In this document: positions 11,000-21,675 of the stretch, piece after piece | Layout of the letters: every line of letters begins with the position of its first letter | Numbering within the stretch: position 1 is the stretch's first letter | Source: Neoceratodus forsteri | Lineage: Eukaryota; Chordata; Ceratodontiformes; Ceratodontidae | Assembly (NCBI GenBank): GCA_016271365.2 | Contig: CM028129.1 | Location: 1,002,615,501 to 1,002,679,500 of the forward strand | Direction: 5' to 3' | DNA length: 64,000 bases | Translations under genes and position numbers: made by a program | The notes under the pieces: generated by a model | The model's input: the letters and a program-made list of their open reading frames with translations, nothing else | Database searches by the model: none | What the model was told of the DNA's origin: nothing

Positions 11000-11705
11000 C
11001 ACCTTTTTACTCAGTTCTGTCACTCATGATTGATTGTCAACTTTTTGGTTCCTTTTTGTCCAAACTTACTGTTCTTAAAAATCATTTTGGTGTTTTCTCT
11101 TATTAGATCATCTGATTCAGTATTGTGTTTTCTGTTTTTATCGTTGATATGTTTTGAGTCATTTTCCATTTTTTTTTACCACACTTTCTGTTTTTTACAG
11201 ATTTACAGCTTTTGTCTCTTTGGAGCCTTTTGTCCCATTGATGTTATTAGTATGATCTTTATTCTTTGCTTTATTTTTTTTATTTATCCCCCCTTTTTTG
11301 TGTTTTGCACTTGGGGGGGGGTACCTGGGATCAATATAGTAGAAAATGACATATTTTGAGTTTTCATATTATTTTGAATAACACTTACTACATTTGTTGT
11401 TGTGTGTTAGTCAGTTACATCATCACTTCTTTTTATGTTTGACACGCACGCAAACATTTTGCTACACTGAAAGGGGATTTCGGTGGAGGGTGTCACTGCC
11501 AAGCCCATTGCAGTTCAAACCAGCATGGGCTTGGCAGTCTCAGACCGATGACCCCACACTGTGGTCGTGACACCACTCGCTGCTTGCTGGGCAGAAACTT
11601 TGTGTACTTCACAGGACTGAGCTGCTCCAATCAGAGGGGGCTTCAGTCCTTTGATTTGCATGAAGCCATTCAGCAAACAGTCAATTGGCTTTCAAGCTTT
11701 CAATG
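11000..11705. other. No gene seen; T-rich spacer
   Basis: The stretch is T-rich to about 11300, with a GGGGGGGG run near 11313. It includes a perfect 13-bp inverted repeat, CTGCCAAGCCCAT (11496-11508) against ATGGGCTTGGCAG (11525-11537). I see no recognisable coding sequence or element boundary. Confidence 0.5.
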
Positions 11706-12490
11706 TCAGGAGGCTTTTTGACAAATGTTTAGTGTGTCTTTATTGATTGTGCTGGCTACAAAAATAGACTCATTGATAGATAACATGACTTATTATGTGC
11801 ATACCTTATTCAATAAATGAGTATTTCAGCCCAAAAATGATTTAGAAAAGATCAGACCTTATGTGGGTGGCCTGCTGTTTCCCAAACATCCTCGACAAAG
11901 CTGCAGTACTGAATCACAGTACTGAATCATGCTTTTCAGCACTGAACTCATGCATGAACGACTTCGACAAGTTTTGAGGCATGTAAAAGAAATAGATAAC
12001 TTTATTCTATGCACTAAGCTGAGTTTGACAGTACAAGTTTTTGTAAAATTAGGGTTATTTCACATTAAATTCACTATTTGAAAGGTTGAATTGGGACTTG
12101 GGGTATGCGCATGCGCCGAGTCCTTATTCAACTTTTCAGATAAATTCAACATGTACAAACCCTCACTTTACGAAAAGACTTGTTTGCCAAATGCAACTCA
12201 GGGCATAGAATAAATTTATTTCTTCTACGTGCCTCAAAACTTGCTGATCTCATCCAAGCACAAGTTTCGTGCTGAAAAGTGTGATTCAATGGCAAAAGCT
12301 CTGTTGAGGATGTGTGGGAAAGAGCAGGCCTCCCACATATGTTCTGATCCTTTTTAAATAATTTTTTGGCTAAAGTTGTCCTTAAATGAATAAAATATGT
12401 GCATAATAAATCATATTATCGATCAGTGAATTTATATTTTTATCAGGCACAATCAGTAAAGGGACACTAAAAATATATCAAAAGGCTGAC
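11706..12490. repeat. Long inverted repeat (foldback element), about 0.8 kb
   Basis: Two arms of about 390-405 bp are imperfect reverse complements around a perfect GCGCATGCGC palindrome at 12107-12116. Matching blocks from outside to inside include TTTAGTGTGTCTTTATTGATTG with its partner near 12450-12475, GATCAGACC…GCCTGCT (11852-11877) with 12325-12350, CTTTTCAGCAC (11932-11942) with 12273-12283, and TTTTGAGGCA with TGCCTCAAAA near 12231. No coding sequence is present. It could be a MITE-like foldback or a source of hairpin RNA. Confidence 0.85.
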
Positions 12491-13333
12491 AGTGTCTCTT
12501 TAAGTGCAGCGAGGTGCCCACCCCCTACTTACGTTTCTCTTTACCCCCTTCCAGATCGCCAACCCCATTCCCCAACAAGCTCAACACTGGGCTGCCCAGT
12601 CCCAATGTTGGACTGTATCTGAACCATCCCTCAATGTTTTTTTTTAAACCCTGTAAAAAGAAAAACATCCATCGATGTCTGTTGCAGCCACTGTCATAAC
12701 CGCCACCCCCCAGCCCAACCCTTGTTATTATAATGGCACAGGGCGCCCAATCCCCTGTGCCAGCTGCTACCCACACCCTGCGCATTTTAGTTATGCAGCA
12801 CCAGGGAGCCCACCTCCTGTGCTGCCAAATATAATGCTGTTACTGGGGGTGCCTAATCCCCCAATGTCACCACCTGTAATAAAGAAAACGGTCCCTCATA
12901 ATTTTTAAAACATTTTTAAACCTGTAAAAAAAAATCCATCGATGTCTGTTGTGCCATTAGTCCTCCACATGACCCTCCCACTCAGCACCACCACCCCCAC
13001 AAGCCCTTACTTACCTATGGGGATCCAATGCCATAATCCGCCTGGACCGTAGACATATCTTCACTCTTTAAAGCCAGACTGTGAACTGAGGAAATCAGGT
13101 GTGCAGTTCAATGTATTTCAGTGGGGTTTTGAACTTAGTGGCATCATTTGGCCATTTTTTTTAATTTTTCCCCTGATTTTCAACATGCCTTTATTTGGAC
13201 CTGCCTCATAAACAATGGCAGTAATATTGGCAAATCTGTCCCAAAAGATGATTTTGTAATAGCTATGTGAAATCACCTTCCAGCAGGAATTGAAAATTTT
13301 CTTCAGCCTTGTTCATGAGGTGGGTAATAATAG
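12491..13333. other. No gene seen; C-rich unique-looking DNA with a short internal repeat
   Basis: CCATCGATGTCTGTTG occurs twice (12669 and 12936 regions), each time after an A-rich run and 'AAACC(C)TGTAAAAA', so an internal duplication of about 270 bp is likely. The rest is C-rich then T-rich. No domain is recognised. It is the left flank of the Gypsy element. Confidence 0.45.
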
Positions 13334-13877
13334 TGTAGTGCCCCAAGGTATGGGGCCCAACAGTAACTTAACTTAAATAAAAGAAGTTGCCCTTTAATGG
13401 TCCTTAGGCAGTGTGGGCAGATAGGGTGGCAAGGCAGCATAGGGTCCCGTGTAGTGAGTCTCCTTTTGCCAGCTGCAGCAGTAAAAAATGAACTTTTTCT
13501 TGCTTCCTGGCTGCTTGCACTTCATCTGGACACCCTCCCCAGAAAGCAGCATGAGCCAGAGAAGATTTTTATGAAGTCCAGCTTGTGCTGGACTCTTGGG
13601 GACAGACTAGTGAAGTGAGTGCTTTCAGGCACTCCAAAGGAAAAAAAGCCCGACTGCGGTGGTTGTGTGAGGGGGAGAGAGGGGGCACAGGTCTATTGGC
13701 AGTGTAAAAGGGCTTACCTGTGGTCCACCTCTTGTCCCTCCAATTGGTGAAGTCCCACGGTCATTCAGTGGTTCATGTCAAGTTCCATTGCACTGTCGCA
13801 GTGGTCCTGTTCCTCTGGTGCTGTGGTGAAGGCTCTGTTCTGCCCCATTTTGGTTTTTTATTAAAAGTACATTCCAG

Positions 13878-14410
13878 CTGGCCTGGTGGTGCAGGGGGCT
13901 GAGGCAATGGTGCCTTACCTCACACCCACTTGCGACCTGGGTTCGGGAACGGACTAAGGTGCTGGAGGTTCGGCAGGGGAAGGAGTAGAATTGAACGTCC
14001 GGAGGACTGCTCGCCTCTCCTGGGGTGGGTTGAGGCAAGGCATCGCTCTGTAGTGGCCCCTGGTGGAGACCAGGGGAAGCTCAGTTGTGGCATGAATAGG
14101 GGAACTGAAGGGAAAAAACACAGAAATGGCATCTTCTCCTACTGGATGATGGCTGCCCGGACCAGTGCCTCCTTGAGCTCCGTGACTGCCGACCTGGCTG
14201 CAGCAGCTCCGAGGGTCACGCCTAGGCCGACAGGCTGTTTCTCCTCGGAAAAAGAGGACCCAAGCAACGAAGGGTAAAGTCAGGTTACCCTGCAGTCGGC
14301 TGCAATTTGGAGGTTGGGATAGGTGGTGGTGATGGGAAAGGTGAGTGTCCTTGTGGCGATTGGCCTGAAGGAGAGGTACTGTAGGAGGGGAGCTCAGGGG
14401 AGATAAAAAA
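13878..14410 (+). mobile_element. tRNA-like SINE, copy 2, in the 5' LTR only
   Basis: The insert is flanked by AAAAGTACATTCCAG (13863-13877) and AAAAGTGCATTCCAG (14411-14425), a 15-bp duplication with one mismatch. The 3' LTR has a single uninterrupted copy of this site near 27210, so the SINE arrived after the LTR element. Head: CTGGCCTGGTGGTGCAGGGG; B-box-like GGGTTCGGGAAC near 13938; middle block CGGAGGACTGCTCGCCTCTC; A-rich tail. Confidence 0.92.
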
Positions 14411-15410
14411 AAAAGTGCATTCCAGTCCCACAGAGGCAGCGTGTAGAAGAGCTGCATTTCAGAAGAAGACCTGCAAGGCCCAAGTCATCCACCGCTGCTT
14501 GCGGCTCCAGCCTAAGTCTCTCCCTCTGCAGACACCTCCAGCCTCCTCTGCACTGTCTTCATCCTGCGCCAGGGCATTGAGTTGGTGGCAGCACCACAGC
14601 AAGAGTGCTGACTGCCAGTAACTAATTAAAAAGTTTGTTTTGTTTTAAAGATACTAGGAGCTTTGTTAAGTCAGCCAAGAGGGCAGGCCAGAGGCTGCAA
14701 ATTTAAATAAATAAATATTCATTGAGCCAGCAACGCCTAGGGAGGGGCCAGCTATAGAGGCTCACAGTAAAGCTTGAGTAAATATTTATGAGTAGGCAGG
14801 ACAAGAGAGGGTGATGGACAGAAAGGCCCTGCTAAGGCCTAAAGGAATATTTAAAAGGGCTACGTATCATAGGGGGCCTTAAAGTGGTAAAGGCAAACCA
14901 CAGACAAGTGAAAGTGGCCCAAAAGAGATGGCCCATAGATTAAAGGGGCCAAGCAGAGAGGTCCACTGTTTAAAGGGACCAGTAAAGTAAGGGGCCAAGC
15001 AAAGAAAGCCCTATAGTTTAAAGGGGCCCAGTAAAGTAAATTAAGATGGTTCATCAGACCCAGGGGCCCTGTGTTACACCCTAGTCCCTTACATCTGGTG
15101 GGGTTTCAGTCAGCCATGAGTTAACCCTTAGGCTGCCAACAGAATTAGATTGTACAGGAATTATGAACTGATATATCAGTCCATGGCACAGCAAGGGTTA
15201 AAGCAAATGTGTCTGGGGATCCCTGATCTATTGATAGTGTGTGGGACGGTGACTGTGGTCGCATAGGTGTGGAAGGGGTTAAAATATTTCCCACCTTTGG
15301 ACCGTCTATAGAGGTGGCTGAGGAAGGAGCTGGCTAGTGTCTCTCTAATTGGGCTAGCATTGGGCAAGAGGGCATTTTGGGCATTTAAAGGGGCAATATG
15401 TGTGAAAACC

Positions 15411-15790
15411 TGCCTGAAGTGTATTTATTGCCTGAACTGCCTCTAGTAGCTTGCAATTGCCCTGAACAGCATCTAGTGCCCTGTGATTGCTCAAACTGCC
15501 TCTAGTACCTTGCAATTGCCCTGAACAGTATCTGGCACCCTAGAATTGCCCAAATTGCCTCTAGTATCTTGCATTTTCCCCAAACAGCATCTGGCACTCT
15601 GCAATTGTCCAAACTGCCCTTGGTACCTTGAAATTGCTCCAAACACAATCAGGTGCCCTACAAATGCCCAAACCGCCTCTAGTACCTTGCAACTGCCCTG
15701 AACAGCATTTGGTGCCTTGCAATTGCCCGAACTGCCTATAGTACTTTGCAATTGCCCTGAATAGCATCCAGTGCCTTGCAATTGCTCCTA
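15411..15790 (+). repeat. Minisatellite of 5' LTR, about six 59-60-bp units
   Basis: Units share the pattern CTGCCTCTAGTACCTTGCAA, then TTGCCCTGAACAGCATCTGG and a short GC-rich end. I count six 'CTAGTA-like' anchors (near 15431, 15500, 15558, 15617, 15675, 15733). Units differ by point changes. Confidence 0.85.
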
Positions 15791-16667
15791 AACTGTGACA
15801 TTTCCTTGGAAGTGCTCTGAACTGGGTTCAACTATTTGCAGTGACTGCTGCTATTGACTTCTGCATCCTGGCTACCAAGTGATGCATTCTTCCTTCACTG
15901 GAAGAACACTGCTGTGTTCTCCATCGACCTAGTGGATTATTTTAGTGGATGACCATTGAGCTAGAGTTAGCCAATAGTCAGGCCAGGCCCCATTCAACTG
16001 ATATACATTGCTACAACCCTACCCAGATAAGGAAAGTCTAGTCAGTCTTGGAGCCACCCCAGCTCAATAGTTAGGGCTCTGATTCATTGTGGGATGGGAT
16101 TTTGTTGTTTCAGGGAGGATGAAAGCTGCAAGACCAAGGACGATAAAAGCTGTGAGATGATGAAAGCTGCCAGACATCTTTGTCACTGGATCCCAAGTTT
16201 CTGACAACCGAGGTTGGTAGTCTGACCTGAACTTTCACTGATGCCCAGGGATCCTGTGATAAAGTACCTATCTTCCCGAGTGATCAGCTGTCTGCCATGA
16301 CCTTCCACTGATTGACTAATTCCTTGTGCTTCCTGCCTGGTGGTCTGGGATGACCTGTACTGGGCATCCATCATCCTTCCAGTGTTCATCAATTTATCCT
16401 TCTTCTCAAGAGCATCTGGCCTGGTGGTCTATTATGACCTGTCCTGGGTTACAAGTCTGTTATTTGGGGATGAGAAGCACCCTCAGTTGATCCCTGCTTT
16501 ATAGGCAGTTGTTTCTGAGTCCTTGAGTGGCTTGGCTCCTGTGTCATGGTACACTCATCCCTGGAAAGTCTTTTCCCTAAGTATCCTTTGTCTGCACAAC
16601 GCTCATTTCACAGCTGCAACGAGGGTTACCCCAGAATGTACTCTAGTAACCCATGACCAGGTGATAG

Positions 16668-16800
16668 AATCATAATAGTGTTAGAGTCATAGTAGTGTTA
16701 GAGTCATAGTAGTAATAGATTCATAGTAGTAATAAAGTCATAGTAATAATAGAGTCATAGTACTAATAGAGTCATAGTACTGATAGAGCAATAGCAGTGG
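16668..16800 (+). repeat. TCATAGTAGTAATAGAG simple repeat in 5' LTR
   Basis: Degenerate 12-17-bp units of the form ATAGAGTCATAGTAGTA are repeated about eight times. The matching block in the 3' LTR is at 29484-29645 and is longer. Confidence 0.8.
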
Positions 16801-17085
16801 TAACAAGCACAGTAATACTATAGAGTTATAGCAAGTTCTGCAATTCATAGTTGTTCCTAAAAGTAAAGTGCCTCCAGAGTACCTGTCATTGCTGTTTACA
16901 CTGGTTGGACCCCTGCTCGTATCCTTGAATAAACCATTTGTTGCATTTGAAGTTGTCATCTGCCTCTCCTTGCAACCCCTCTCCATCTCACTAGAATGAA
17001 TCTGGTTCACTTGGTAAGCGGTGAAAGTTGGTTACACTGCAAATCAGGCACTCATGACCATAATTTGGTCACTACAAAAAAAACT

Positions 17086-17103
17086 TGGCATAGTCGTCAG
17101 GAT
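17086..17103 (+). promoter_or_regulatory. Candidate primer-binding site
   Basis: TGGCATAGTCGTCAGGAT starts ten bases after the LTR end and begins with TGG, as required to pair with a tRNA 3' CCA. The L2-like LINE follows almost at once. I cannot name the tRNA, and the site could instead belong to the LINE. Confidence 0.35.
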
Positions 17104-17129
17104 TTCCAAAAGTCAAGGAGTCCAAAACA

Positions 17130-18286
17130 ATACACTCTTCAAACACAATGCCTTCAGGGCTGCTAGGAATGCTTGTGTCAAAAGCATTCATGCCACAAAA
17201 GCTAACTTCTATATCACCACCCTGGAACAAGCCAAAGGGAACCCCCAAAAAATCTGGAGAACAATTAAATCTATTGAAGGCCGTCCTTCAGCTCCATCCA
17301 TCCCATCTCAGATATTTATCAATGGCAGTCTGGTGGAAAACAGCACCCAAATCCTTGAAGAACTCAATTCACATTTTGTTACCGCTGGACTTGCTTTCGA
17401 CTCCTCACCCTATACTAACCAAGTGAATACTAGTGAAAGCTCTAACTCCTCTACCTGCAGGCCATCCCATCCTCTCCAGATCCGCACTATTACATACAAA
17501 GAAGTTGAAGATTTGCTCCTTAATCTAGATCTCCGTAAGAGTGCCGGGGATGATGGACTTGAACCATTTTTCCTGAGAATAGGCTATGCCTATCTCACTG
17601 CACCTATCTTACATATCTTCAACCTATCCATAGCCTCTGCAACAGTTCCATCTAGCTGGAAGTCTGCCCACATCCTTCCCCTTTTGAAATCAGGAGACCC
17701 TTGTGATTTAAACAATTATAGACCCATCTCCATATTGCCTGTTCGCTCTAAAGTCCTCGAAAAGCTGATATATATCCAATTGAAACAGCACTTTGAATCC
17801 TACTCTCTCCTTAACCCTGCACAATCTGGTTTCCGGTCCAAACACAGCACAGTCACTGCATTGGCTAAGGTCACTAATGACTGGATTTCTGCCGTGGACT
17901 CTGAGAAGGTTACCGGCACAGTCTTCCTGGACCTTAGTAAAGTCTTTGATACTGTTGACCACACCCTCCTAATCAACTGCCTCTGTAACCTAGGTGCCAC
18001 TCCTCCTACCATACTGTGGTTCACCAGTTATCTTTCTGATAGGTTGCAGAAAGTCAAAGCAGATGGCTGTCTCTCAGCCCCCCTTCCGATGGCCAGGGGA
18101 GTCCCCCAAGGCTCCATACTAGGCCCAATCCTATTCTCCCTATACATCAATGATCTTGACTCCCACATAACGAAGTCCAGTATTCACTTTTTTGCAGATG
18201 ACATTGTATTATATACCTCTGGCACAACTCTAACGGAAGTTAGGATGTCCTGCAAGCTGACTTTGCTCAGCTTGAAAATAACCTGA
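17130..18286 (+). pseudogene. L2-like LINE reverse transcriptase, long open part
   Basis: An uninterrupted frame carries the linker (RNACVKSIHATKANFY), 'SAGDDGLEPFFL' near 17540, YRPISILPVRSKVLE near 17718-17762, QSGFR, motif A VFLDLSKVFDTVDH (17921-17962, Ala changed to Val), GVPQGSILGPILFSLYIND (18097-18153), and catalytic FFADDIVLY (18188-18214). A frameshift near 18240-18290 ends it. Remnants of thumb and C-terminus continue in other frames (FKYLDFW near 18430; 18572-19047). RT would act in target-primed reverse transcription. Confidence 0.9.
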
Positions 18287-18399
18287 TTAAAGCAAAGCTC
18301 CTTCTGAATGCAAAAGAAAACTAAGGCAATGTTCATCTCGCGTAATCCTGCCATTGGTTCCCCTCCTCTTCAGCCAACGAACCTTTTCGTCACCTCACT

Positions 18400-19047
18400 G
18401 GGGTAAACCCTGGAAGTAGTTCCCAAATTTAAATACCTTGATTTCTGGATAGACAACAAGCTCACCTTCCTTGACCACAGTGAGGACCTAGCCAAGAGAC
18501 TCAAAGCATGGCTGGGCTTCTTCTTCCGAAACAGATCTCTCTTCCCTGTTGCGACCCGAACCAAGCTTGTATTGGCCACATTTCTTCCATTTCTTGACTA
18601 TGGAGTTTTCATCTATGCCACCTCTGCAATCTCAAGCCTAAGTAAACTGGACGTTCTCTACCACCGTGCTATAAGGTTCATCACCAGTGCCCCCACAGAA
18701 TCCACCACTGTGACCTATACACAGCTGTTGGCTGGACCTCACCTGCCACCAGACACCTGCTCCATGCAGGAATATGGACCCTCAAGATACTCCTACTCAA
18801 ACTTCCAAGCTACATCACATCCCTCATCTGTATCTCCCACAGTGCTTACTCACTTAGGAAATTGAACTACATACTGCTCGACGTCCCAAGAACTCTTACC
18901 ACCTTTGGACAACACGCCATTTCAGTCGCACTTCCCACATTCTGGAACCAACTCCAATCCATGCTAAAACTAACCAGCATTGCCCCAGTAAATCTATACA
19001 AAGCCTTATCCTCATCTAAAATAAAAGATACCTGTCACTGCAACTAA
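18400..19047 (+). pseudogene. L2-like LINE RT thumb and C-terminal region
   Basis: Continues the RT in shifted frames: FKYLDFWIDNKLTF near 18428-18470, then PFLDYGVFIYATS and LDVLYHRAIRFITSA (18588-18700), and a C-terminal block PRTLTTFGQHAISVALPTFW near 18886-18945. These are the usual end blocks of L2 ORF2. Frameshifts separate them. Confidence 0.75.
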
Positions 19048-19737
19048 ACCCATTATACCATCCTTATGTTACTTACTCACACCCAAAATGGCACTGCTAG
19101 GACTTTAACAGGTCTGCAATCACAGGGGAAATAGTAGACTAAATACAACAGCTTTAGATTTGATCCCCATGACCTGCTTTCAATACCCGTCACCTTCAGA
19201 TCTCCTTATCTCACTTTTTTTTTACATTCTACTCTGCTAGTCACAAGACTCATCTTTTGCCTTCTTACCCTGCCATTCCTTCATAAACTCCCCCTGCTGC
19301 CTTCATGCCTTTCACCTCTAGATCTCCATATCACACCTCATTACACCTTACTATGCTAGTCCCTAGCCTCAACTTCTACCTTTTTTCCCTACAATTCCTT
19401 CTTCTACTCCCCCTGCTGTCTCTGAACATTAACCTTCACCTATAATGCACATATTCATGTATGCAACTCTACCCAAACACCTGCTGATACAGCATCAGAC
19501 TTTACTGCCAGAACCGTGCCTTACCTGGCAGTATCATGTCTTTAATTGTCAACTATGAACTGTGTGTGTGTATGTATTGTTTGCTCGATTAACAATGATA
19601 CCTTATATGCTACATAAGACTTGATTAACAATGTTACATTGTATGTTATGTTTGTATATCTATGTAAAGGACCCAGGACCTCCTTGTGAATGAGCTTGCT
19701 CAATGGAGTTTTTCCTGCAATAAACTTGAACTTGAAT

Positions 19738-20880
19738 CTGGAAGGAGCCAGTGGGTCTACCCATAGAGAAGAAGCAGATGAACCAGTGGTACAGATGTCA
19801 CCTCTTATGATGCCCTACTATTTTGGTGCCCCATGGCTGCCTTGGTATAACTGGGAACCTACAGACTCACTTCGCAGCTTCAAAGAATTCAGGAACAAGT
19901 TGAAAGCCATATTCAGATTGTACAACACTCCATAATGCCAAAAGGTTGAGATCCTTATCAGACAACTAGAGGTGCAGCAACGGGAAGTGGTCTCATGGCA
20001 AGAACAAAAGGCTACAGCTGAGCAAATCTTGGCAAAGTTGAGGCATACTTTGATACACAGACATTATCTGAACTCAAAACAAGATTCTATTCCAGAACTC
20101 AAGGATCCAGGGAAAGCCTAAGAGAGTATGCCCTAAGTTTACAGGAAGCCCTAAGTGCTATTGAACATCTGGATTCCAGAGAGGTGAGAGATACTAACAA
20201 GGTCCAGACTGATTGGTTTATTGAGGGAGTGCAGATCAATACCTTGAGACGGGAACTTAGGATGCTGTACCTGCAAGCACCGGATGATGCTTTCCTAGAC
20301 TTTAAAGAAAAGGCAATAAAGATATTTGTAATTGGACGACCAGATGGAGATGCAGCTATGTGACCACAATACGTGCTGCCATCATCCTCACTGTGGCCCG
20401 GTAAATGACCTGTCCAAACAGACTCACTATGCAGATCATAGAGCTGGATTTGCAGAAGAATCAGCAGGTTTTTTCCTGCAGTATGACTATGGTGATCAAG
20501 GAAGGGAGCTTGGCCGAGAGGAATACACCACGCACAATATGGCTCCGTTATCTGGTAGACGTGCCTGAAGTGAGGAGTCCTCCGTCCCTAATGCAACTCG
20601 CATATTACAAGAACAACTGACTGAATTGATGAAGAGGATGGCAGAGATGTGCCAAGAGGTGAAGATCCTGAAGGAAGGGTGGAGACAAGGGCCAAGTTCT
20701 GAACCGGCGAGGCATGTAGAAGCCAGCCAGCCTGCCCCGATGGAGAGACAGAGATATGGTAGATGACCTAGTGATTGCTTTGTTGCCCAAGGCAACCCTA
20801 TATGCAGAAGATGTGGGATAAGTGGGCACATTGAGTGGAGGTATAATCAGAGTGTCATGGTAGTGAATTTAAACAGAGTC
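19738..20880 (+). pseudogene. Gypsy gag with damaged zinc knuckle
   Basis: The capsid-like region includes SFKEFRNKLKAIFRLYNTP (19878-19934), a LKTRFYSRTQGSRESLREYA block near 20065-20130, and WFIEGVQINTLRRELRML (20215-20268), a capsid pattern I associate with Gypsy gag and gag-derived PNMA-type proteins. A CCHC knuckle follows at 20803-20844 (C-x2-C-x4-H-x4-Y): the last cysteine is tyrosine. Stops and frameshifts at 19933, 20050 and 20360 break it. Gag would package element RNA. Confidence 0.75.
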
Positions 20881-20929
20881 TTCAAGGCAGAGGACTGACC
20901 CTCTGGCTGACCAGAACTAGGTCCAACTT

Positions 20930-21330
20930 ATCCCGAATGACAAAGGTTTGAGGGGATATGTATGGTCATCCCTACAAAAATAGATGGCATTGAATTCCAA
21001 GCACTTCTAGATACAGGATCCCAAGTCACAACAATACAGAGCAAACATTTCTTTCAGAACTGGCCAAGCACCCTGCTTTAGAAACTGCTTTCCAGTTGGA
21101 TCAACTTGGTAGCAAGCAATGGTCTAGTCATTCCTTATGTGGGGTACTTCAAAGCTACTATTCAGTTGGGAGATGCAACTCACCCAGATCAAGGACTGAT
21201 TGTTAGTAACTCGACTACTGAGAATCTGCCGCCTGTGATCCTAGGGATGAATGTCCTCGGCCATTGTTACCAGGAACTAGTAGCTGCTCTGAGACAGCAA
21301 GGAATGCAATTACCCAAGACAGAGAAGTAG
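20930..21330 (+). pseudogene. Gypsy aspartic protease
   Basis: The catalytic DTGS is at 21010-21021 within LLDTGSQVTTI, preceded by a short strand (IDGIEFQA). A flap-like region follows, then VILGMNVLGHCYQEL near 21238-21282, the second hydrophobic-glycine block of retropepsins (normally 'ILG.D.L'). A stop lies near 21081. The enzyme would cleave Gag-Pol. Confidence 0.8.
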
Positions 21331-21675
21331 GTCTGGCAACGCACCATAAATCTCATCCAAAGTTATCGTCAGTTTACAAATGAAGAGGGAGAGATCGTAA
21401 AAGTGTGGATTGTTGATCGAGAAGCAATGCAGTTGAGCCCAGGAACTGAGATGATCCTAATTTGCAAAGCCAAAGCAGGAGTTCAAGGACAAGATTATAC
21501 AGCATTACTAGAACCTTGTACTAGTTTGGCAGACAACCCAGTCATGGTGACATGGAGTCTAGCGAAAGTCAAAAAGGGACAAGTACCTGTCTGAATATTT
21601 AATTGTGGCGCTACTGCCATACACCTATACTGGCATCAACCCATTGGGCGCCTGTTACTAATTGAGCCAGACGAG

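Larger units (their letters stand above)
3405..11000 (+). mobile_element. Decayed DIRS-like (tyrosine recombinase) retrotransposon
   Basis: The order on the plus strand is gag-like sequence (3450-4106, resuming 6999-7300), RT plus RNase H (7560-9055) and a tyrosine-recombinase remnant (9700-10443). A palindrome-rich 3' non-coding region follows (10540-11000). This gag-RT-RH-YR layout without LTRs or integrase is that of DIRS elements. The left end is not visible because an L2-like LINE abuts at 3404. The right end is approximate. Many stops and frameshifts are present. Confidence 0.75.
13334..17076 (+). repeat. 5' LTR of the Gypsy element
   Basis: The LTR is 3743 bp including a SINE (13878-14410) and its 15-bp duplication; without these it is about 3.2 kb. 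It pairs with 26552-29929 along its length. Internal parts are a G+C-rich first third, a 59-60-bp minisatellite (15411-15790) and a TAG-rich simple repeat (16668-16800). A candidate polyadenylation signal AATAAA lies at 16928, conserved at 29782 in the other LTR. The flank before it reads ATAG. Confidence 0.92.
17104..19737 (+). mobile_element. L2-like LINE, 5' truncated, inserted just inside the Gypsy 5' LTR
   Basis: RT-only sequence (17130-19040) is followed by a 3' UTR of about 690 bp ending AATAAACTTGAACTTGAAT at 19737, the short tandem tail typical of L2 elements. Gypsy gag begins immediately after. The RT frame is open for 421 residues, so this copy is younger than most LINEs here. Upstream nuclease is absent. 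Confidence 0.88.

Noticed and set aside
11030..11359. 109-residue hydrophobic frame (possible membrane protein)
   Set aside because: Its Phe/Leu richness comes from a T-rich stretch. There is no conserved motif or gene context.
12514..12908. Overlapping proline-rich open frames
   Set aside because: These come from a C-rich, internally duplicated non-coding stretch without a recognisable domain.
13954..14457. 167-residue open frame on the minus strand
   Set aside because: It lies antisense to SINE copy 2; the G+C-rich SINE body has few stops. No domain is recognisable.
17021..18286. An active LINE protein
   Set aside because: The RT frame is long and has its catalytic motif, but it lacks endonuclease and ORF1 and is frameshifted before the thumb.
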